Part shown: positions 13,156-21,232 of the stretch, in pieces
Position numbering within the stretch: position 1 is the stretch's first letter
Layout of the letters: each line of letters opens with the position of its first letter
Source of the DNA: a virus
Length of the DNA stretch: 35,652 nt
IMG/VR virus record: IMGVR_UViG_3300029266_001422
Span: 1 to 35,652 of that record
Reading direction: 5' to 3' (one strand)
Made by a program: the position numbers and the translations under genes
Notes under the pieces: generated by a model
Databases searched by the model: none
The model's input: the letters and a program-made list of their open reading frames with translations, nothing else
Told to the model about the DNA's origin: nothing

Positions 13156-13856
13156 AGATCAAGACAGGCGCGATGCAACGCAAGGCAACGCCTATACGCA
13201 CCAAGCACATCGACGTTCCGCTCGAGATCAAAGCCATCAACGAAGACGGCAGCTTTTCAGGCTACGGCTCTGTGTTCGGCGTCAAGGATAGTTATGACGA
13301 GATAGTCGCACCGGGCGCATTCACCGAAAGCATCCAGGGCCGCATGCCTTCATTGCTGTGGCAGCACCGCAGCAGCGAGCCGATCGGCGTGTATACCTTG
13401 GTCAAAGAGGACGGTGTCGGGCTTTACGTCGAAGGCCAGCTGGCACTCAAGACCGCGCGCGGCGCGGAGGCATACGAGCTGATGAAGCTCGGCGCTATAT
13501 CCGGCATGTCCATCGGGTTCTATACCCGCGAGGACAGCTACGACAACGTGACCGGCATCCGCACCTTGAAGAAGGTTGATCTGTGGGAAGTGTCCCTGGT
13601 GACCTTCCCGGCCAACGAGGCCGCGCGGATCACTGGCGTCAAAGAAATTGTCGAGGAAGGCAAGCTGCCGTCCTTGAAAGATTTTGAGAAGTTCCTGCGC
13701 GAGGCAGGCTTTTCGAAAACGCAGGCCACTGCTGTCGCCAGCAAAGGCCTTGCACATCTGCTTCGGAGTGAGTCCGACGCACCGGCGAAAGATGAACTTG
13801 CAGACATTCTGGCTGCTATCAAATCCGCCCCGCGTTTCTCGGGCACACAGGAGTAA
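13152..13856 (+). CDS. Prohead protease (HK97 family)
   Basis: A 234-residue serine protease of the U35/HK97 gp4 family. The catalytic triad can be placed at His72 (LLWQHRSSEPIG), Ser120 (ISGMSIGFY) and an acidic residue near 146 (DLWEVSLVTFPAN). The N-terminal FSGYGSVFGVKDSYDE and APGAF are also typical. It would remove the capsid delta domain during maturation. The C-terminal 60 residues (KDFEKFLREAGFSKTQATAV) resemble the tail that is common in this family and is itself processed. The order portal, protease, capsid is canonical. Confidence 0.95.
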   Translation: MKIKTGAMQRKATPIRTKHIDVPLEIKAINEDGSFSGYGSVFGVKDSYDEIVAPGAFTESIQGRMPSLLWQHRSSEPIGVYTLVKEDGVGLYVEGQLALKTARGAEAYELMKLGAISGMSIGFYTREDSYDNVTGIRTLKKVDLWEVSLVTFPANEAARITGVKEIVEEGKLPSLKDFEKFLREAGFSKTQATAVASKGLAHLLRSESDAPAKDELADILAAIKSAPRFSGTQE

Positions 13857-13861
13857 CACCA

Positions 13862-15226
13862 ATGCGACACTTCAAACTTTCGGCAGTATTTATGCTGCTG
13901 GTTGTATCTCTGCTGGCCATGACCCCTATGGTCTTCGGCCTTTCCATCGAAGCTGCCGGCGCGTCAGTCGCCATTGTGGCCATCGCCGCCATGTTGCTGG
14001 AGAAGGCGCCCGAAGGCTACCAAGCCCGCACCTCTTCGCAGCGAGGCGAAGTCGGCGAGCCGTCCGTCAAGGACGCCGTACTTGAAGCAATGAAGAGCCA
14101 TTCATTAGAGCTGACCAACGCTATTGCCAAGACTGAGACGGACGTCAAGGAATACGGCAAGGTCCTGGACTCCACCAAAACCGAAATCGTGACTCTGAGC
14201 GAGAAGGGCAAGGAGTTCGAAGCTCGCCTGGCTGCTGTTGAGCAGAAGTCCGTTCGCGACAAAGGCGTCCCGGAGAAGCAGAAGTCCCTTGGCGAGATGT
14301 TCGTCGAGTCGGATGCGTATAAGCAGTACGCCGGCAAGCAGTACCACAAGGGCCAGTCCGCCCCGATGGAGATCAAGGACATCACCTCTGGCGGCGCTTC
14401 TGGCGGCCCAGGTATCTGGTCGTTCCGTGATCCGGAAATCGTGACAGACCCCTACCGCCCGCGCATGCTGCGCAGCCTGATCCCCACGGTTCCGGTTGAC
14501 AGCAATCTGGTCGAGTGGGTACGGACCAACGTCCGCACCAATGCCGCGGCCACCGTTGCAGAGGGTGGGCTCAAGCCCAAGTCTGATCTGACCTACGAGC
14601 GGAAGGAAACCGCTGTTCGCAAGATCGCGCACTACTTCAAGACCAGCTCTGAAGTGCTGTCCGACTTTGCCCGCCTGCAGGCCGAGATCAACAACGAAGG
14701 CTTCGAGATGCTTCGCCAGGTCGAGGAAGACCAGCTCATGGCCGGTGACGGCACTGGCACCAACCTGCTCGGCCTTGTGCCGCAGGCTACTGCCTACAAC
14801 GTGGCCGCCACTGTAGTGGGTGATCAGCAGGTCGACGTGCTTCGCCGCGCCATCCTGCAGGTTCGCCAGTCTTACTACGGCGCCACCGGCATTGTGCTGA
14901 ACCCTGCTGATTGGGCGGCCATCGAGCTGCTGAAGGACAGCCAGGATCGCTACTTGTTCAGCGGCTCCGCTGCTGGCGCTCCGGCTCGCTTGTGGGGTCT
15001 GCCTGTTGTTGAGTCTGACGCTCTGGCGGCTGGCGAGTTCATGGTTGGCGCGTTCTCTACTGCCGCGACCATCTACGACCGCATGAATTCGGCGGTCTTC
15101 ATGTCCACCGAGAACGAGGACGACTTCATCTACAACATGGTTTCGATCATGTTCGAAGAGCGTCTGGCTCTGGCGGTCAAGCGTCCTCTGGCATTCATTC
15201 ACGGCAACCTGTCCGGCGCAGCATAA
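13862..15226 (+). CDS. Major capsid protein (HK97 fold) with hydrophobic N-terminus
   Basis: A 454-residue protein from ATG 13862, eight bases after GGAG. Residues from about 150 match HK97-type capsid proteins: LVEWVRTNVRTNAAATVAEG, KIAHYFKTSSEVLSDF, ADWAAIELLKDSQDRYL and the ending FEERLALAVKRPLAF. A delta-like coiled coil at about 60-115 (KTETDVKEYGKVLDSTKTE) acts as built-in scaffold; no separate scaffold gene exists. The odd part is residues 6-46, which form two strongly hydrophobic segments (LSAVFMLLVVSLLAMTPMVF and ASVAIVAIAAMLL), the first looking like a signal peptide. I know of no such anchor in HK97 itself. The protease would be expected to remove this region with the delta domain. 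Confidence 0.93.
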   Translation: MRHFKLSAVFMLLVVSLLAMTPMVFGLSIEAAGASVAIVAIAAMLLEKAPEGYQARTSSQRGEVGEPSVKDAVLEAMKSHSLELTNAIAKTETDVKEYGKVLDSTKTEIVTLSEKGKEFEARLAAVEQKSVRDKGVPEKQKSLGEMFVESDAYKQYAGKQYHKGQSAPMEIKDITSGGASGGPGIWSFRDPEIVTDPYRPRMLRSLIPTVPVDSNLVEWVRTNVRTNAAATVAEGGLKPKSDLTYERKETAVRKIAHYFKTSSEVLSDFARLQAEINNEGFEMLRQVEEDQLMAGDGTGTNLLGLVPQATAYNVAATVVGDQQVDVLRRAILQVRQSYYGATGIVLNPADWAAIELLKDSQDRYLFSGSAAGAPARLWGLPVVESDALAAGEFMVGAFSTAATIYDRMNSAVFMSTENEDDFIYNMVSIMFEERLALAVKRPLAFIHGNLSGAA

Positions 15227-15242
15227 CCGGCGCAACCTGATA

Positions 15243-15262
15243 GGCGGGGCTTCGGCCCCGTC
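15243..15262 (+). other. TTCG hairpin after the capsid gene
   Basis: CGGGGC (15245-15250) pairs with GCCCCG (15255-15260) around a stable TTCG tetraloop, extended by two more pairs. There is no T-run, so it is not a typical terminator. It may protect the 3' end of capsid mRNA or reduce read-through into the smaller genes downstream. Confidence 0.6.
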
Positions 15263-15276
15263 GATCTGGAGGCTTT

Positions 15277-15498
15277 ATGAGCACTAAGGTAGCAGTAACA
15301 AATCGCCCATTTCAGCGAAGCGACACCAAAGAATATGTGAAGGCTGGCGCCAAGATCGAAGGCGCGGCTGGGTATATCGGCGAGCTCATGGCTAACGGCC
15401 TTGCTCGCGAAGTAAAAGTGCAACGGGAAATGGAGACCAAAACTCCGGAGCCCAAAGCCAAGCCAGCAGCCAAGCCTGCCGCCAAGAAGGCTGAATAA
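15277..15498 (+). CDS. Small head-region protein of unknown function
   Basis: A 73-residue protein with GGAGG before ATG 15277. The first 50 residues are compact (VAVTNRPFQRSDTKEYVKAG, then GYIGELMANGLA); the last 25 are a Lys-Ala-Pro tail (KAKPAAKPAAKKAE) that is probably unstructured. Similar small proteins often lie between the capsid gene and the head-tail connector in HK97-like phages. No function was recognised. Confidence 0.7.
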   Translation: MSTKVAVTNRPFQRSDTKEYVKAGAKIEGAAGYIGELMANGLAREVKVQREMETKTPEPKAKPAAKPAAKKAE

Positions 15499-15500
15499 TC

Positions 15501-15977
15501 ATGTCCGTGATCGCTATCGAATCGGCAATGGAGCACACCTACGCAGAGCCCGAGGACCAGGCCATTGTGCAGCGGTGCCTGGATGCTGCCGAGGATAGCG
15601 CCAAGGACTTTATCCAGCGCAACTTCTATGTGGACCAGACGGCGCTTGATGCGGCGCTGGCGACTGTGCCGACTTTGCGAACTGCAGCGCGTACAGCCTA
15701 TAGCGGCGCGATTGAGGCGGCGGCATCGATCACAGACCAAGAAGTGCGCGACGAAGTTATCAAAGATGCTCAGCGTATCCTGGCTGACAAGCTGGCGGCG
15801 GCCATGAGAATACAGAACGGGATTGTTATCAAGCCTGCCATTGTCTCGGCCTGCCTGCTGATCTGCGGCCATTTGTACGCCCATCGTGAAGACGTCGTGG
15901 CCGGCGTTTCAGTTGCTGCCCTGCCGAACGGCGCCGAGTCGCTGCTTTGGCCATCACGAATCGGGCTGGGTATCTGA
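15501..15977 (+). CDS. Head-tail connector (gp6-like)
   Basis: A 158-residue protein with the helical layout of HK97 gp6-like connectors. AEPEDQAIVQRCLDAAEDSA opens the first helix, FIQRNFYV follows, a long Ala-rich middle helix region is next, then ACLLICGHLYAHREDVV and the closing LPNGAESLLWPSRIG. The LLxPxR ending and the His-x-Tyr-x-x-Arg-Glu helix are hallmarks of the family. It binds the portal ring and extends the DNA channel. It overlaps the next gene by one base. Confidence 0.85.
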   Translation: MSVIAIESAMEHTYAEPEDQAIVQRCLDAAEDSAKDFIQRNFYVDQTALDAALATVPTLRTAARTAYSGAIEAAASITDQEVRDEVIKDAQRILADKLAAAMRIQNGIVIKPAIVSACLLICGHLYAHREDVVAGVSVAALPNGAESLLWPSRIGLGI

Positions 15978-16312
15978 TGCAAGCCGGAAAACTCCGCCAG
16001 CGCGTCACCTTCCAGTCGCCCGGCACAACACAAGATCCCGTGACCGGTGAAATGGTTCAGGGCTGGGCCACGGTATGGGACAAGGTGCCGGCGTCCGTTG
16101 AGCCGCTGTCGGTCAAGGACTTCATTGCGTCGAGCGCCACACAGTCATCTTTGTCAGCGCGCATTGTGATCCGCTACCGGACAGGCGTGCTGCCCTCAAT
16201 GCGCATATTACACCGAGGCGCAATCTACAACATTCAGGGCGTAATGCCTGATGCTGATAGCGGTCTAGAGTATCTGACGCTGGCTGTCTCTGCCGGGGTG
16301 AATGATGGCTGA
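15977..16312 (+). CDS. Head-tail adaptor / head closure protein
   Basis: A 111-residue protein from ATG 15977, which shares a base with the upstream stop. It has the head-tail joining family pattern: MQAGKLRQRVTFQSPG at the start, TGEMVQGWATVWDKVPASV in the middle and RIVIRYRTGVLPSMRI with LHRGAIYNIQGV near the end. Such proteins (SPP1 gp16, HK97 gp9 type) close the portal channel and dock the tail. Position after the gp6-like gene supports this. Confidence 0.85.
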   Translation: MQAGKLRQRVTFQSPGTTQDPVTGEMVQGWATVWDKVPASVEPLSVKDFIASSATQSSLSARIVIRYRTGVLPSMRILHRGAIYNIQGVMPDADSGLEYLTLAVSAGVNDG

Positions 16313-16793
16313 TGGTGTTGAGTTCTCCCTGACCGGCATAGATGAGCTGCTGGGCAAGCTGGATGCCGTGACCTATGACGTGAAGCGCAAGGGCGGCCGC
16401 TTCGCTCTGCGCAAGGCGGCGCAGATTGTTGTTGATAAAGCCAAGCGTAATGCAGAGCGGATTGATGACCCCGGAACTGGCCGAGCCATTGCAGACAACA
16501 TTGCAATGCGGTGGAACGGCAGGCTGTTCAAGCGCACCGGTGATCTTGGTTTTCGTGTTGGCGTATTGACCGGCAGTACAAAGAATCTGCAGCCCGGCAA
16601 CCCAGACACAGGGCAGGGCGGGGCAACACCTCACGCCATGCTGGTAGAGCTTGGAACCTCCAAGGCTAGGGCGCAGCCGTATATGCGTCCAGCCATGGAA
16701 AACAGCATCAACGAGATTACAAACGAGTTCCTGAGCCAGTACGACAAGGCGCTGACCCGAGCGATCAAGAAAGCCAATAAGGCCAGGAGCTGA
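16305..16793 (+). CDS. HK97 gp10-like tail completion protein
   Basis: A 162-residue protein; ATG 16305 is favoured by the GGGG about six bases upstream, and ATG 16302 is also possible. Features of the HK97 gp10 family are FALRKAAQIVVDKAKRNAER, a central beta region (FKRTGDLGFRVGV) and HAMLVELGTSKARAQPYMRP, the conserved E-x-G-T-x-x-x-x-x-P-x-x-R-P signature. These proteins form a head-tail joining layer and are needed for tail attachment. Overlap with the upstream gene places it in the head operon. Confidence 0.87.
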   Translation: MADGVEFSLTGIDELLGKLDAVTYDVKRKGGRFALRKAAQIVVDKAKRNAERIDDPGTGRAIADNIAMRWNGRLFKRTGDLGFRVGVLTGSTKNLQPGNPDTGQGGATPHAMLVELGTSKARAQPYMRPAMENSINEITNEFLSQYDKALTRAIKKANKARS

Positions 16794-16794
16794 A

Positions 16795-17172
16795 ATGTTC
16801 GCACCGATATTCCAGACAGTCGCCGCATCATCTGCGGTCACTGCTTTGCTCGGCACCGCCCCGGTCAGGTTCTGGCCGTTTGGTGATGCGCCGGAGCCGA
16901 CTCAGCAAGGCTATGCGCTTCCGTATGCGACATGGCAGACCGTCTCTGGCATCCCTGAGAACTACATCAACCAAGTGCCAGACCTCGACAGCTACACGCT
17001 GCAGGTCGATGTATACGCCAGCACAGGAACAAGCGCACGCGCCGCAGCCGAAGCGCTCAGGAATGCAATCGAGCCGCACGCACACATAGTCGCGTGGCGC
17101 GGTGAAAGCCGCGAGAAGGATACCAAGCTGTACCGCTATTCATTCGACGTCAACTGGCTGGTCCAGCGATAA
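16795..17172 (+). CDS. Tail terminator-like protein (DUF3168 type)
   Basis: A 125-residue protein that fits the DUF3168/tail terminator family: MFAPIFQTVAASSAVTALLG at the N-terminus, LPYATWQTVSGIPENYI, DLDSYTLQVDVYA, then ARAAAEALRNAIE and a C-terminal beta strand (YRYSFDVNWLVQR). In related phages it caps the tail tube at the head-proximal end. It is followed by a strong terminator and then the tube gene, as usual. Confidence 0.82.
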   Translation: MFAPIFQTVAASSAVTALLGTAPVRFWPFGDAPEPTQQGYALPYATWQTVSGIPENYINQVPDLDSYTLQVDVYASTGTSARAAAEALRNAIEPHAHIVAWRGESREKDTKLYRYSFDVNWLVQR

Positions 17173-17189
17173 CCAGAGCACCACACCAC

Positions 17190-17211
17190 AACCCGCTTCG
17201 GCGGGTTTTTT
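17190..17211 (+). terminator. Intrinsic terminator between head and tail genes
   Basis: AACCCGC (17190-17196) and GCGGGTT (17201-17207) pair around a TTCG loop and run into a T-tract (17206-17211). It separates the head genes from the tail tube gene and could set their ratio. Confidence 0.88.
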
Positions 17212-17240
17212 ATTGCCCAAAAACCCGTAGGAGTTAAACC

Positions 17241-17738
17241 ATGCCGATTCTCGCTCAAGGCACCCAGATCTATGCACTGGTGCCAACCGTTGCCGATCCC
17301 GATGTGCTCGAAGTCATCGAGATCGAATGTGCAACCGCATTCAACCCAGGCGGCAACCCTGCCGACCAGATCGAAACCACCTGCCTTGATGCCAGCGTGC
17401 GCACTTATCTGCGCGGCCTTCGCACCCCTGGTCAGGCATCCATGACCCTCAACGCCGACCCGCGCAACGATTCACATGTGCGCCTGCATGAGTTGAGTGA
17501 AGACGACACCATTGAAAATATCATGTGGGCTGTCGGCTGGTCTGATGGCAAGGACATCCCGCCGACCATCAACGTGGCCGGCGATGACTTTGAACTGCCA
17601 ACCACCCGCACCTGGTTCGTGTTCGAAGGCTACGTCTCTGACTTCCCGTTCGACTTCGCAGCCAATACTGTTGTCACCACGGCGGCTACTATCCAGCGCT
17701 CTGGCGGCTCCGCCTGGATTCGCAAGGCGGCTGTTTAA
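17241..17738 (+). CDS. Major tail tube protein
   Basis: A 165-residue protein with GTAGGAG before ATG 17241. The pattern [14 protein letters not shown], then [48 protein letters not shown] and a closing [20 protein letters not shown] fits phage tail tube proteins of the lambda gpV/HK97 gp12 group. It polymerises into hexameric rings around the tape measure. The strong separate translation start after a terminator suits an abundant product. Confidence 0.88.
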   Translation: MPILAQGTQIYALVPTVADPDVLEVIEIECATAFNPGGNPADQIETTCLDASVRTYLRGLRTPGQASMTLNADPRNDSHVRLHELSEDDTIENIMWAVGWSDGKDIPPTINVAGDDFELPTTRTWFVFEGYVSDFPFDFAANTVVTTAATIQRSGGSAWIRKAAV

Positions 17739-18091
17739 TGGACCTGTCCATCGACTCACTCGCCAAGCTGGGGGCCTTTACCGGCGCCCCAGTTGAGCGC
17801 GAGATCACCTGGAAGCATGGCGACGAGGACGTAACCGCGACGGTTTACGTTCGCCCGCTGTCCTACAACTCGGCAGTCGGCGATATCTTCGCGGCAAAAA
17901 ACAAAACTGACCCGGTTGCAGCGCGTATTGCTCACTCGATTTGTGACGCTGCCGGTAAGCCAGTTTTTACCCCGGCCGATATTACCGGTGAAGCGGATCC
18001 GGATCGTGGGCCGCTTGATGGCGCTCTGACCATGGCCTTGCTGACCGTTATCGGTGAGGTCAACGGCATGGGAAAGACTCAAGCGAGCTGA
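17738..18091 (+). CDS. Tail assembly chaperone (G-like)
   Basis: A 117-residue protein overlapping the tube gene by one base. FTGAPVEREITWKHGDEDVT and VYVRPLSYNSAVGDIF are typical of HK97 gp13-type chaperones. It ends shortly after a GGGAAAG slippery site (18070-18076), from which a -1 shift would join it to the downstream frame. In lambda the G and GT products coat the tape measure and recruit tube subunits. The arrangement between the tube gene and the tape measure is canonical. Confidence 0.85.
   Translation: MDLSIDSLAKLGAFTGAPVEREITWKHGDEDVTATVYVRPLSYNSAVGDIFAAKNKTDPVAARIAHSICDAAGKPVFTPADITGEADPDRGPLDGALTMALLTVIGEVNGMGKTQAS
18070..18076 (+). promoter_or_regulatory. Programmed -1 frameshift site GGGAAAG
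   Basis: In the chaperone frame the bases read G GGA AAG, the X-XXY-YYZ form. It is the same heptamer used by lambda G/GT. It lies four codons before the zero-frame stop. Confidence 0.87.
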
Positions 18092-18381
18092 GCACTGACG
18101 AAGAGATCTGGCACGAGCTTGTTCTAAACGGAATTGGTGGGTGTACGATTGCCGAGGCCAAGGAGCGGCTGACGCTTGCTGAGTTCAATTCCTGGGTGCG
18201 CTACATCAACAAGCGCGGATCGCTTCATGTCGGCCGGCACGTTGAGCGCGGGTCTGCTTTGCTCGCCACGCTGTATTCAAACATGCACAGTCGGGATGGG
18301 GGTTATAGGTTGTACGACTTCATGCCGCATGAGCCAGAGCCAGAGCTGACGCTGGAAGAGGCGATGAAACAGTGGGCGTGA
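18076..18381 (+). CDS. Frameshift extension of the chaperone (T-like, makes GT)
   Basis: After a -1 shift at 18070-18076, translation continues for 101 codons to TGA 18379-18381. The fusion protein would have about 214 residues. The extension reads DSSELSTDEEIWHELVLNG, then EAKERLTLAEFNSWVRYINK and a C-terminal acidic tail (PHEPEPELTLEEAMKQWA). The frame has no good start of its own near its beginning, so it is expected only as a fusion. It shares the EFxxWxxYxxxRG pattern of other phage T-domain proteins. This domain would contact the tube protein. Confidence 0.82.
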   Translation, partial: DSSELSTDEEIWHELVLNGIGGCTIAEAKERLTLAEFNSWVRYINKRGSLHVGRHVERGSALLATLYSNMHSRDGGYRLYDFMPHEPEPELTLEEAMKQWA

Positions 18382-18385
18382 TCCT

Positions 18386-18394
18386 TGCTATACT
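18386..18394 (+). promoter_or_regulatory. Extended -10 promoter for the lipoprotein gene
   Basis: TGC followed by TATACT (18389-18394) is an extended -10 element; the -35 region (near 18365-18371) is weak. It lies 28 bases before the lipoprotein start, and the gene is closed by its own terminator, so independent expression from a prophage is likely. Confidence 0.6.
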
Positions 18395-18422
18395 TTCGGG
18401 CCAATAACCCGAGGGACCACAC

Positions 18423-19019
18423 ATGCTGATAAGTCGCCACACATGCGCCGCAATAGCCGGCGCGCTTCTTCTTTCGGCCTGCGCATCACAAGGCAGGATG
18501 CCAGTTCTTAACCAATACAATGCAGAGTTCTCGCCCTGGGCATCGTCCGAGGCAGTTTCTGCAGTCGCATTCACAAGGTCGGGCGGGCCTGGAGATATAC
18601 CGGGCTGCGTTGCGGCCACCGTGAGCAATCAGGGCCAGACGCTTTCTGACTCCAGCGGCAGCTTTTTCGGGGCCTATACCGGTAATTATTACCGCTCTGA
18701 ACAGAGCAGCCAGGTTGCAGGCGGCAGCGTGATCGAATACGTCGCACCTGATGGCGGCTCAGTGGTTGCCAGCGGTTCAACTGAATACAGTGCTGGCGCC
18801 CTAGTATCAAGGGCTGTGCGCTTCAAGCTGTCAGTCAAGCAGCAAGGTGACGGCAGGAAGTACCGTTACACAGGAATACAGCAGGCCCAGAGCAATACAG
18901 GGGCGGCCGCCAATACTGGGTTCACGCCAGTGGGCGCTTGGGCTGGCGCTAATCCTGATATGGCCTTGGCCAGCCTTGAGAGGCTGACAGATAGCATCGA
19001 GTCCTGCATAGGCAGGTAA
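18423..19019 (+). CDS. Phage-encoded lipoprotein, likely moron
   Basis: A 198-residue protein with a lipoprotein signal (AAIAGALLLSAC, lipidated Cys20; Ala at +2 fits outer-membrane sorting). The mature part is Ser- and Gly-rich with a repetitive beta-like middle (SSGSFFGAYTGNYYRSEQ, then VIEYVAPDGGSVVASGSTEY). No family was recognised. It has its own promoter and terminator and sits between the chaperone and tape measure genes. That is the place of HK97 gene 15, whose membrane product blocks superinfection. A surface-modifying or superinfection-exclusion role is therefore the leading guess; a structural tail role is unlikely for a lipoprotein. Confidence 0.82.
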   Translation: MLISRHTCAAIAGALLLSACASQGRMPVLNQYNAEFSPWASSEAVSAVAFTRSGGPGDIPGCVAATVSNQGQTLSDSSGSFFGAYTGNYYRSEQSSQVAGGSVIEYVAPDGGSVVASGSTEYSAGALVSRAVRFKLSVKQQGDGRKYRYTGIQQAQSNTGAAANTGFTPVGAWAGANPDMALASLERLTDSIESCIGR

Positions 19020-19035
19020 CATCAATACCAAACAG

Positions 19036-19059
19036 AACCCGCCTTGAGCGGGTTTTTTT
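19036..19059 (+). terminator. Intrinsic terminator after the lipoprotein gene
   Basis: AACCCGC (19036-19042) and GCGGGTT (19048-19054) pair around a five-base loop and continue into a T-run to 19059. It ends the lipoprotein transcript just before the tape measure gene. Confidence 0.88.
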
Positions 19060-19075
19060 ATGCCCAGGAGAAACC

Positions 19076-21232
19076 ATGGCCAGTAAATCGCTGGGCACGC
19101 TGACGCTTGATCTGATTGCCAAGATCGGCGGCTTTGAGCAGGGCATGGATAAGGCGTCCCGCAAAGCCAAGAAGACCAGCGACGATATCAGCAAGTACAG
19201 TAAAGCCATTGGTGTTGCCGTTGCTGCAGGTGCCGTTGCCGCCGTTTCGGGTGTCGCCATCATCGTTAGCAGGCAAAGCGAACTGATTGATCAGAACGCC
19301 AAGTTGGCACAGTCCCTTGATACGACTTACGAAGGGCTTGCGGTCGCCCAGCGCGCTGCAGAGCTTTCCGGCGTATCCATGTCCGGACTTGAGCAGGCCA
19401 CCAAAGATCTGACGCGCCGTCTGTCTCAAGCAGCAGCTGGCGCAGGTCCAGCAAAGGATGCTTTGGAGCGCCTGGGACTGACTGCAAGCCAGCTGCAGAT
19501 GCTGCCGCTCGATGAGCGGATCAGCAAGATCAATGGCGCTATCACAGAGTTTATCCCCTTTGCCGAGCGTGCTGCTGTTGCCGGCCAGCTCTTTGGCGAA
19601 GAGGGCTCACTTGCCATCAGCCGCATGTCTCCAGACACAATTGCTGAGGCAGCGCGCCAGGTAGAGATATTCGGACTGAACCTGTCTGATGTTGATGCGG
19701 CCAAGGTTGAAATGGCCAACGATGCCATGAGCACGTTCGGCATGCTCACAGACGGGGCTGGCAAGCAGCTGACTGTTCAGCTTGCCCCGATTCTGACCGC
19801 TGTTGGCAACCTGTTCCTTGATACTGCCGATGATGCTGGCGGTATGGGGACCGCCGTTGAAAGGGCTGTCAGTAGCGCCGTTGATGCCCTGGCGTTCCTC
19901 ATTGACGCTGTTGACGGCGTAGGGCGGGTTTTCACCATTGTGACCTCTGGCGCCGCCATGGGCCTTGCCAGGCTGATCAAACCGATCATTGACGTACAGC
20001 TGGCGCTGGTAGAGCTATCGAACGCCATACCCGGCATGGCCAGAATCACAGCGGGGCCGATTGCAGCGCTTGAGGAAATGAGCTTTGCAGCCCAGGCCGT
20101 GATTGATGCCAATGCTGCCAAGATCGATGCCGCGCTCAATGAGCCGCTGAAGGGTGACGCTTTCCGTCAGTTTGTTGCCGAGGCTCAGCTTGCCGGTGAA
20201 GAAGCAGCGCAGGCAGCCGTCACCGCCCGCCGCGAAGTGCGCGAGCTTGGTATGGCCTATGTTGAAACAGGAGAGGCCGCCAGCGACTCTGCAGACAAGG
20301 CTGCCGAGGCAATCGAAAGCCAGCTCACCGCGCTTGAGCGCGCTGCCATCACATGGGGCATGGCTGCCGATGAGGTCAAGATATACGACCTGTCTGTGAT
20401 GGGCGCCAGTGAAAGCCAGCTGGCCTACGCGCAGAGCCTGCTTGATACAGTCTCTGCATTTGAGGCGGCGCAGGAAGCCGAGAAGGCCTATCAGGAAGCG
20501 ATCAGCGAGGATACCAAGGCTGTCTCGGGGGTTATGGATTACCTCAAGACGGAAGAGGAAAAGCTGGCCGAGTCATACGAAAACCGACGCCAGATCGTGA
20601 TGGACAGCATCACGCTGATGGAGGAAGAGAAAACCGCGCTGCTGCTCGAGCTCGAGGCAGACCGGCAGGCACAGCTGGCGGCGCTTGAGTCCGAACGTAC
20701 TTCGGCAATGATGACGCAGTATCAGACCTTGTTCGACGGTCTGGGCGGTCTTGCTGAGCAGTTTGCAGGCAAGCAGACCGGTATCAGCCGTGCCATGTTT
20801 GCCGTGTCCAAGGGCTTTGCCATTGCAGATGCAATCGTGAAGATTCAGCAGGGTATTGCCTCGGCAGCAGCGATCCCTTTCCCCGCAAACATCCCTGCCA
20901 TGGCATCTGTTGCCGCAGCCACTGCCGGTATTGTGTCTACCATCCAAGGCACACAAATGACCGGCATGGCGCATGAAGGCCTCGACAGCGTGCCAAAGAC
21001 CGGCACCTGGCTGCTTGAAAAGGGCGAGCGGGTAACCACGGCCAACACCAGCGCCAAACTGGACGCCACGCTTGATCGAGTTGGCCGGGCCATGGGAGGA
21101 AAGTCTGCCGCAATGGGTGGCGGCGTGAACCAAACCATCTACGTCACCGGCTCGGTCGACAAGCGCACATCCAGCCAACTGGCCAGCGATGCTGCGCGCA
21201 AACAAAAACAAGTCCAAGCGAGGTTCGGTTAA
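19076..21232 (+). CDS. Tape measure protein
   Basis: A 718-residue, Ala-rich helical protein with AGGAG before ATG 19076. The N-terminal part has the usual features (LDLIAKIGGFEQGMDKASRK, then a hydrophobic stretch IGVAVAAGAVAAVSGVAIIV). A coiled-coil region lies at about 480-560 (LKTEEEKLAESYENRR, MEEEKTALLLELEADRQ). The C-terminus holds the typical GMAHEGLDSVPKTGTWLLEK followed by GERVT, common to HK97/lambda-type tape measures. It sets tail length; at roughly 1.5 Angstrom per residue the tail would be about 100 nm, which is short for a siphophage. A membrane-insertion role during DNA entry is usual for the family. Confidence 0.92.
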   Translation: MASKSLGTLTLDLIAKIGGFEQGMDKASRKAKKTSDDISKYSKAIGVAVAAGAVAAVSGVAIIVSRQSELIDQNAKLAQSLDTTYEGLAVAQRAAELSGVSMSGLEQATKDLTRRLSQAAAGAGPAKDALERLGLTASQLQMLPLDERISKINGAITEFIPFAERAAVAGQLFGEEGSLAISRMSPDTIAEAARQVEIFGLNLSDVDAAKVEMANDAMSTFGMLTDGAGKQLTVQLAPILTAVGNLFLDTADDAGGMGTAVERAVSSAVDALAFLIDAVDGVGRVFTIVTSGAAMGLARLIKPIIDVQLALVELSNAIPGMARITAGPIAALEEMSFAAQAVIDANAAKIDAALNEPLKGDAFRQFVAEAQLAGEEAAQAAVTARREVRELGMAYVETGEAASDSADKAAEAIESQLTALERAAITWGMAADEVKIYDLSVMGASESQLAYAQSLLDTVSAFEAAQEAEKAYQEAISEDTKAVSGVMDYLKTEEEKLAESYENRRQIVMDSITLMEEEKTALLLELEADRQAQLAALESERTSAMMTQYQTLFDGLGGLAEQFAGKQTGISRAMFAVSKGFAIADAIVKIQQGIASAAAIPFPANIPAMASVAAATAGIVSTIQGTQMTGMAHEGLDSVPKTGTWLLEKGERVTTANTSAKLDATLDRVGRAMGGKSAAMGGGVNQTIYVTGSVDKRTSSQLASDAARKQKQVQARFG

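Noticed and set aside
14105-15235. Minus-strand frame of 376 codons over the capsid gene
   Set aside because: Antisense shadow of the capsid gene; no protein family pattern.
15243-15262. Terminator after the capsid gene
   Set aside because: The TTCG hairpin is stable but lacks a T-run, so it was listed as a hairpin only.
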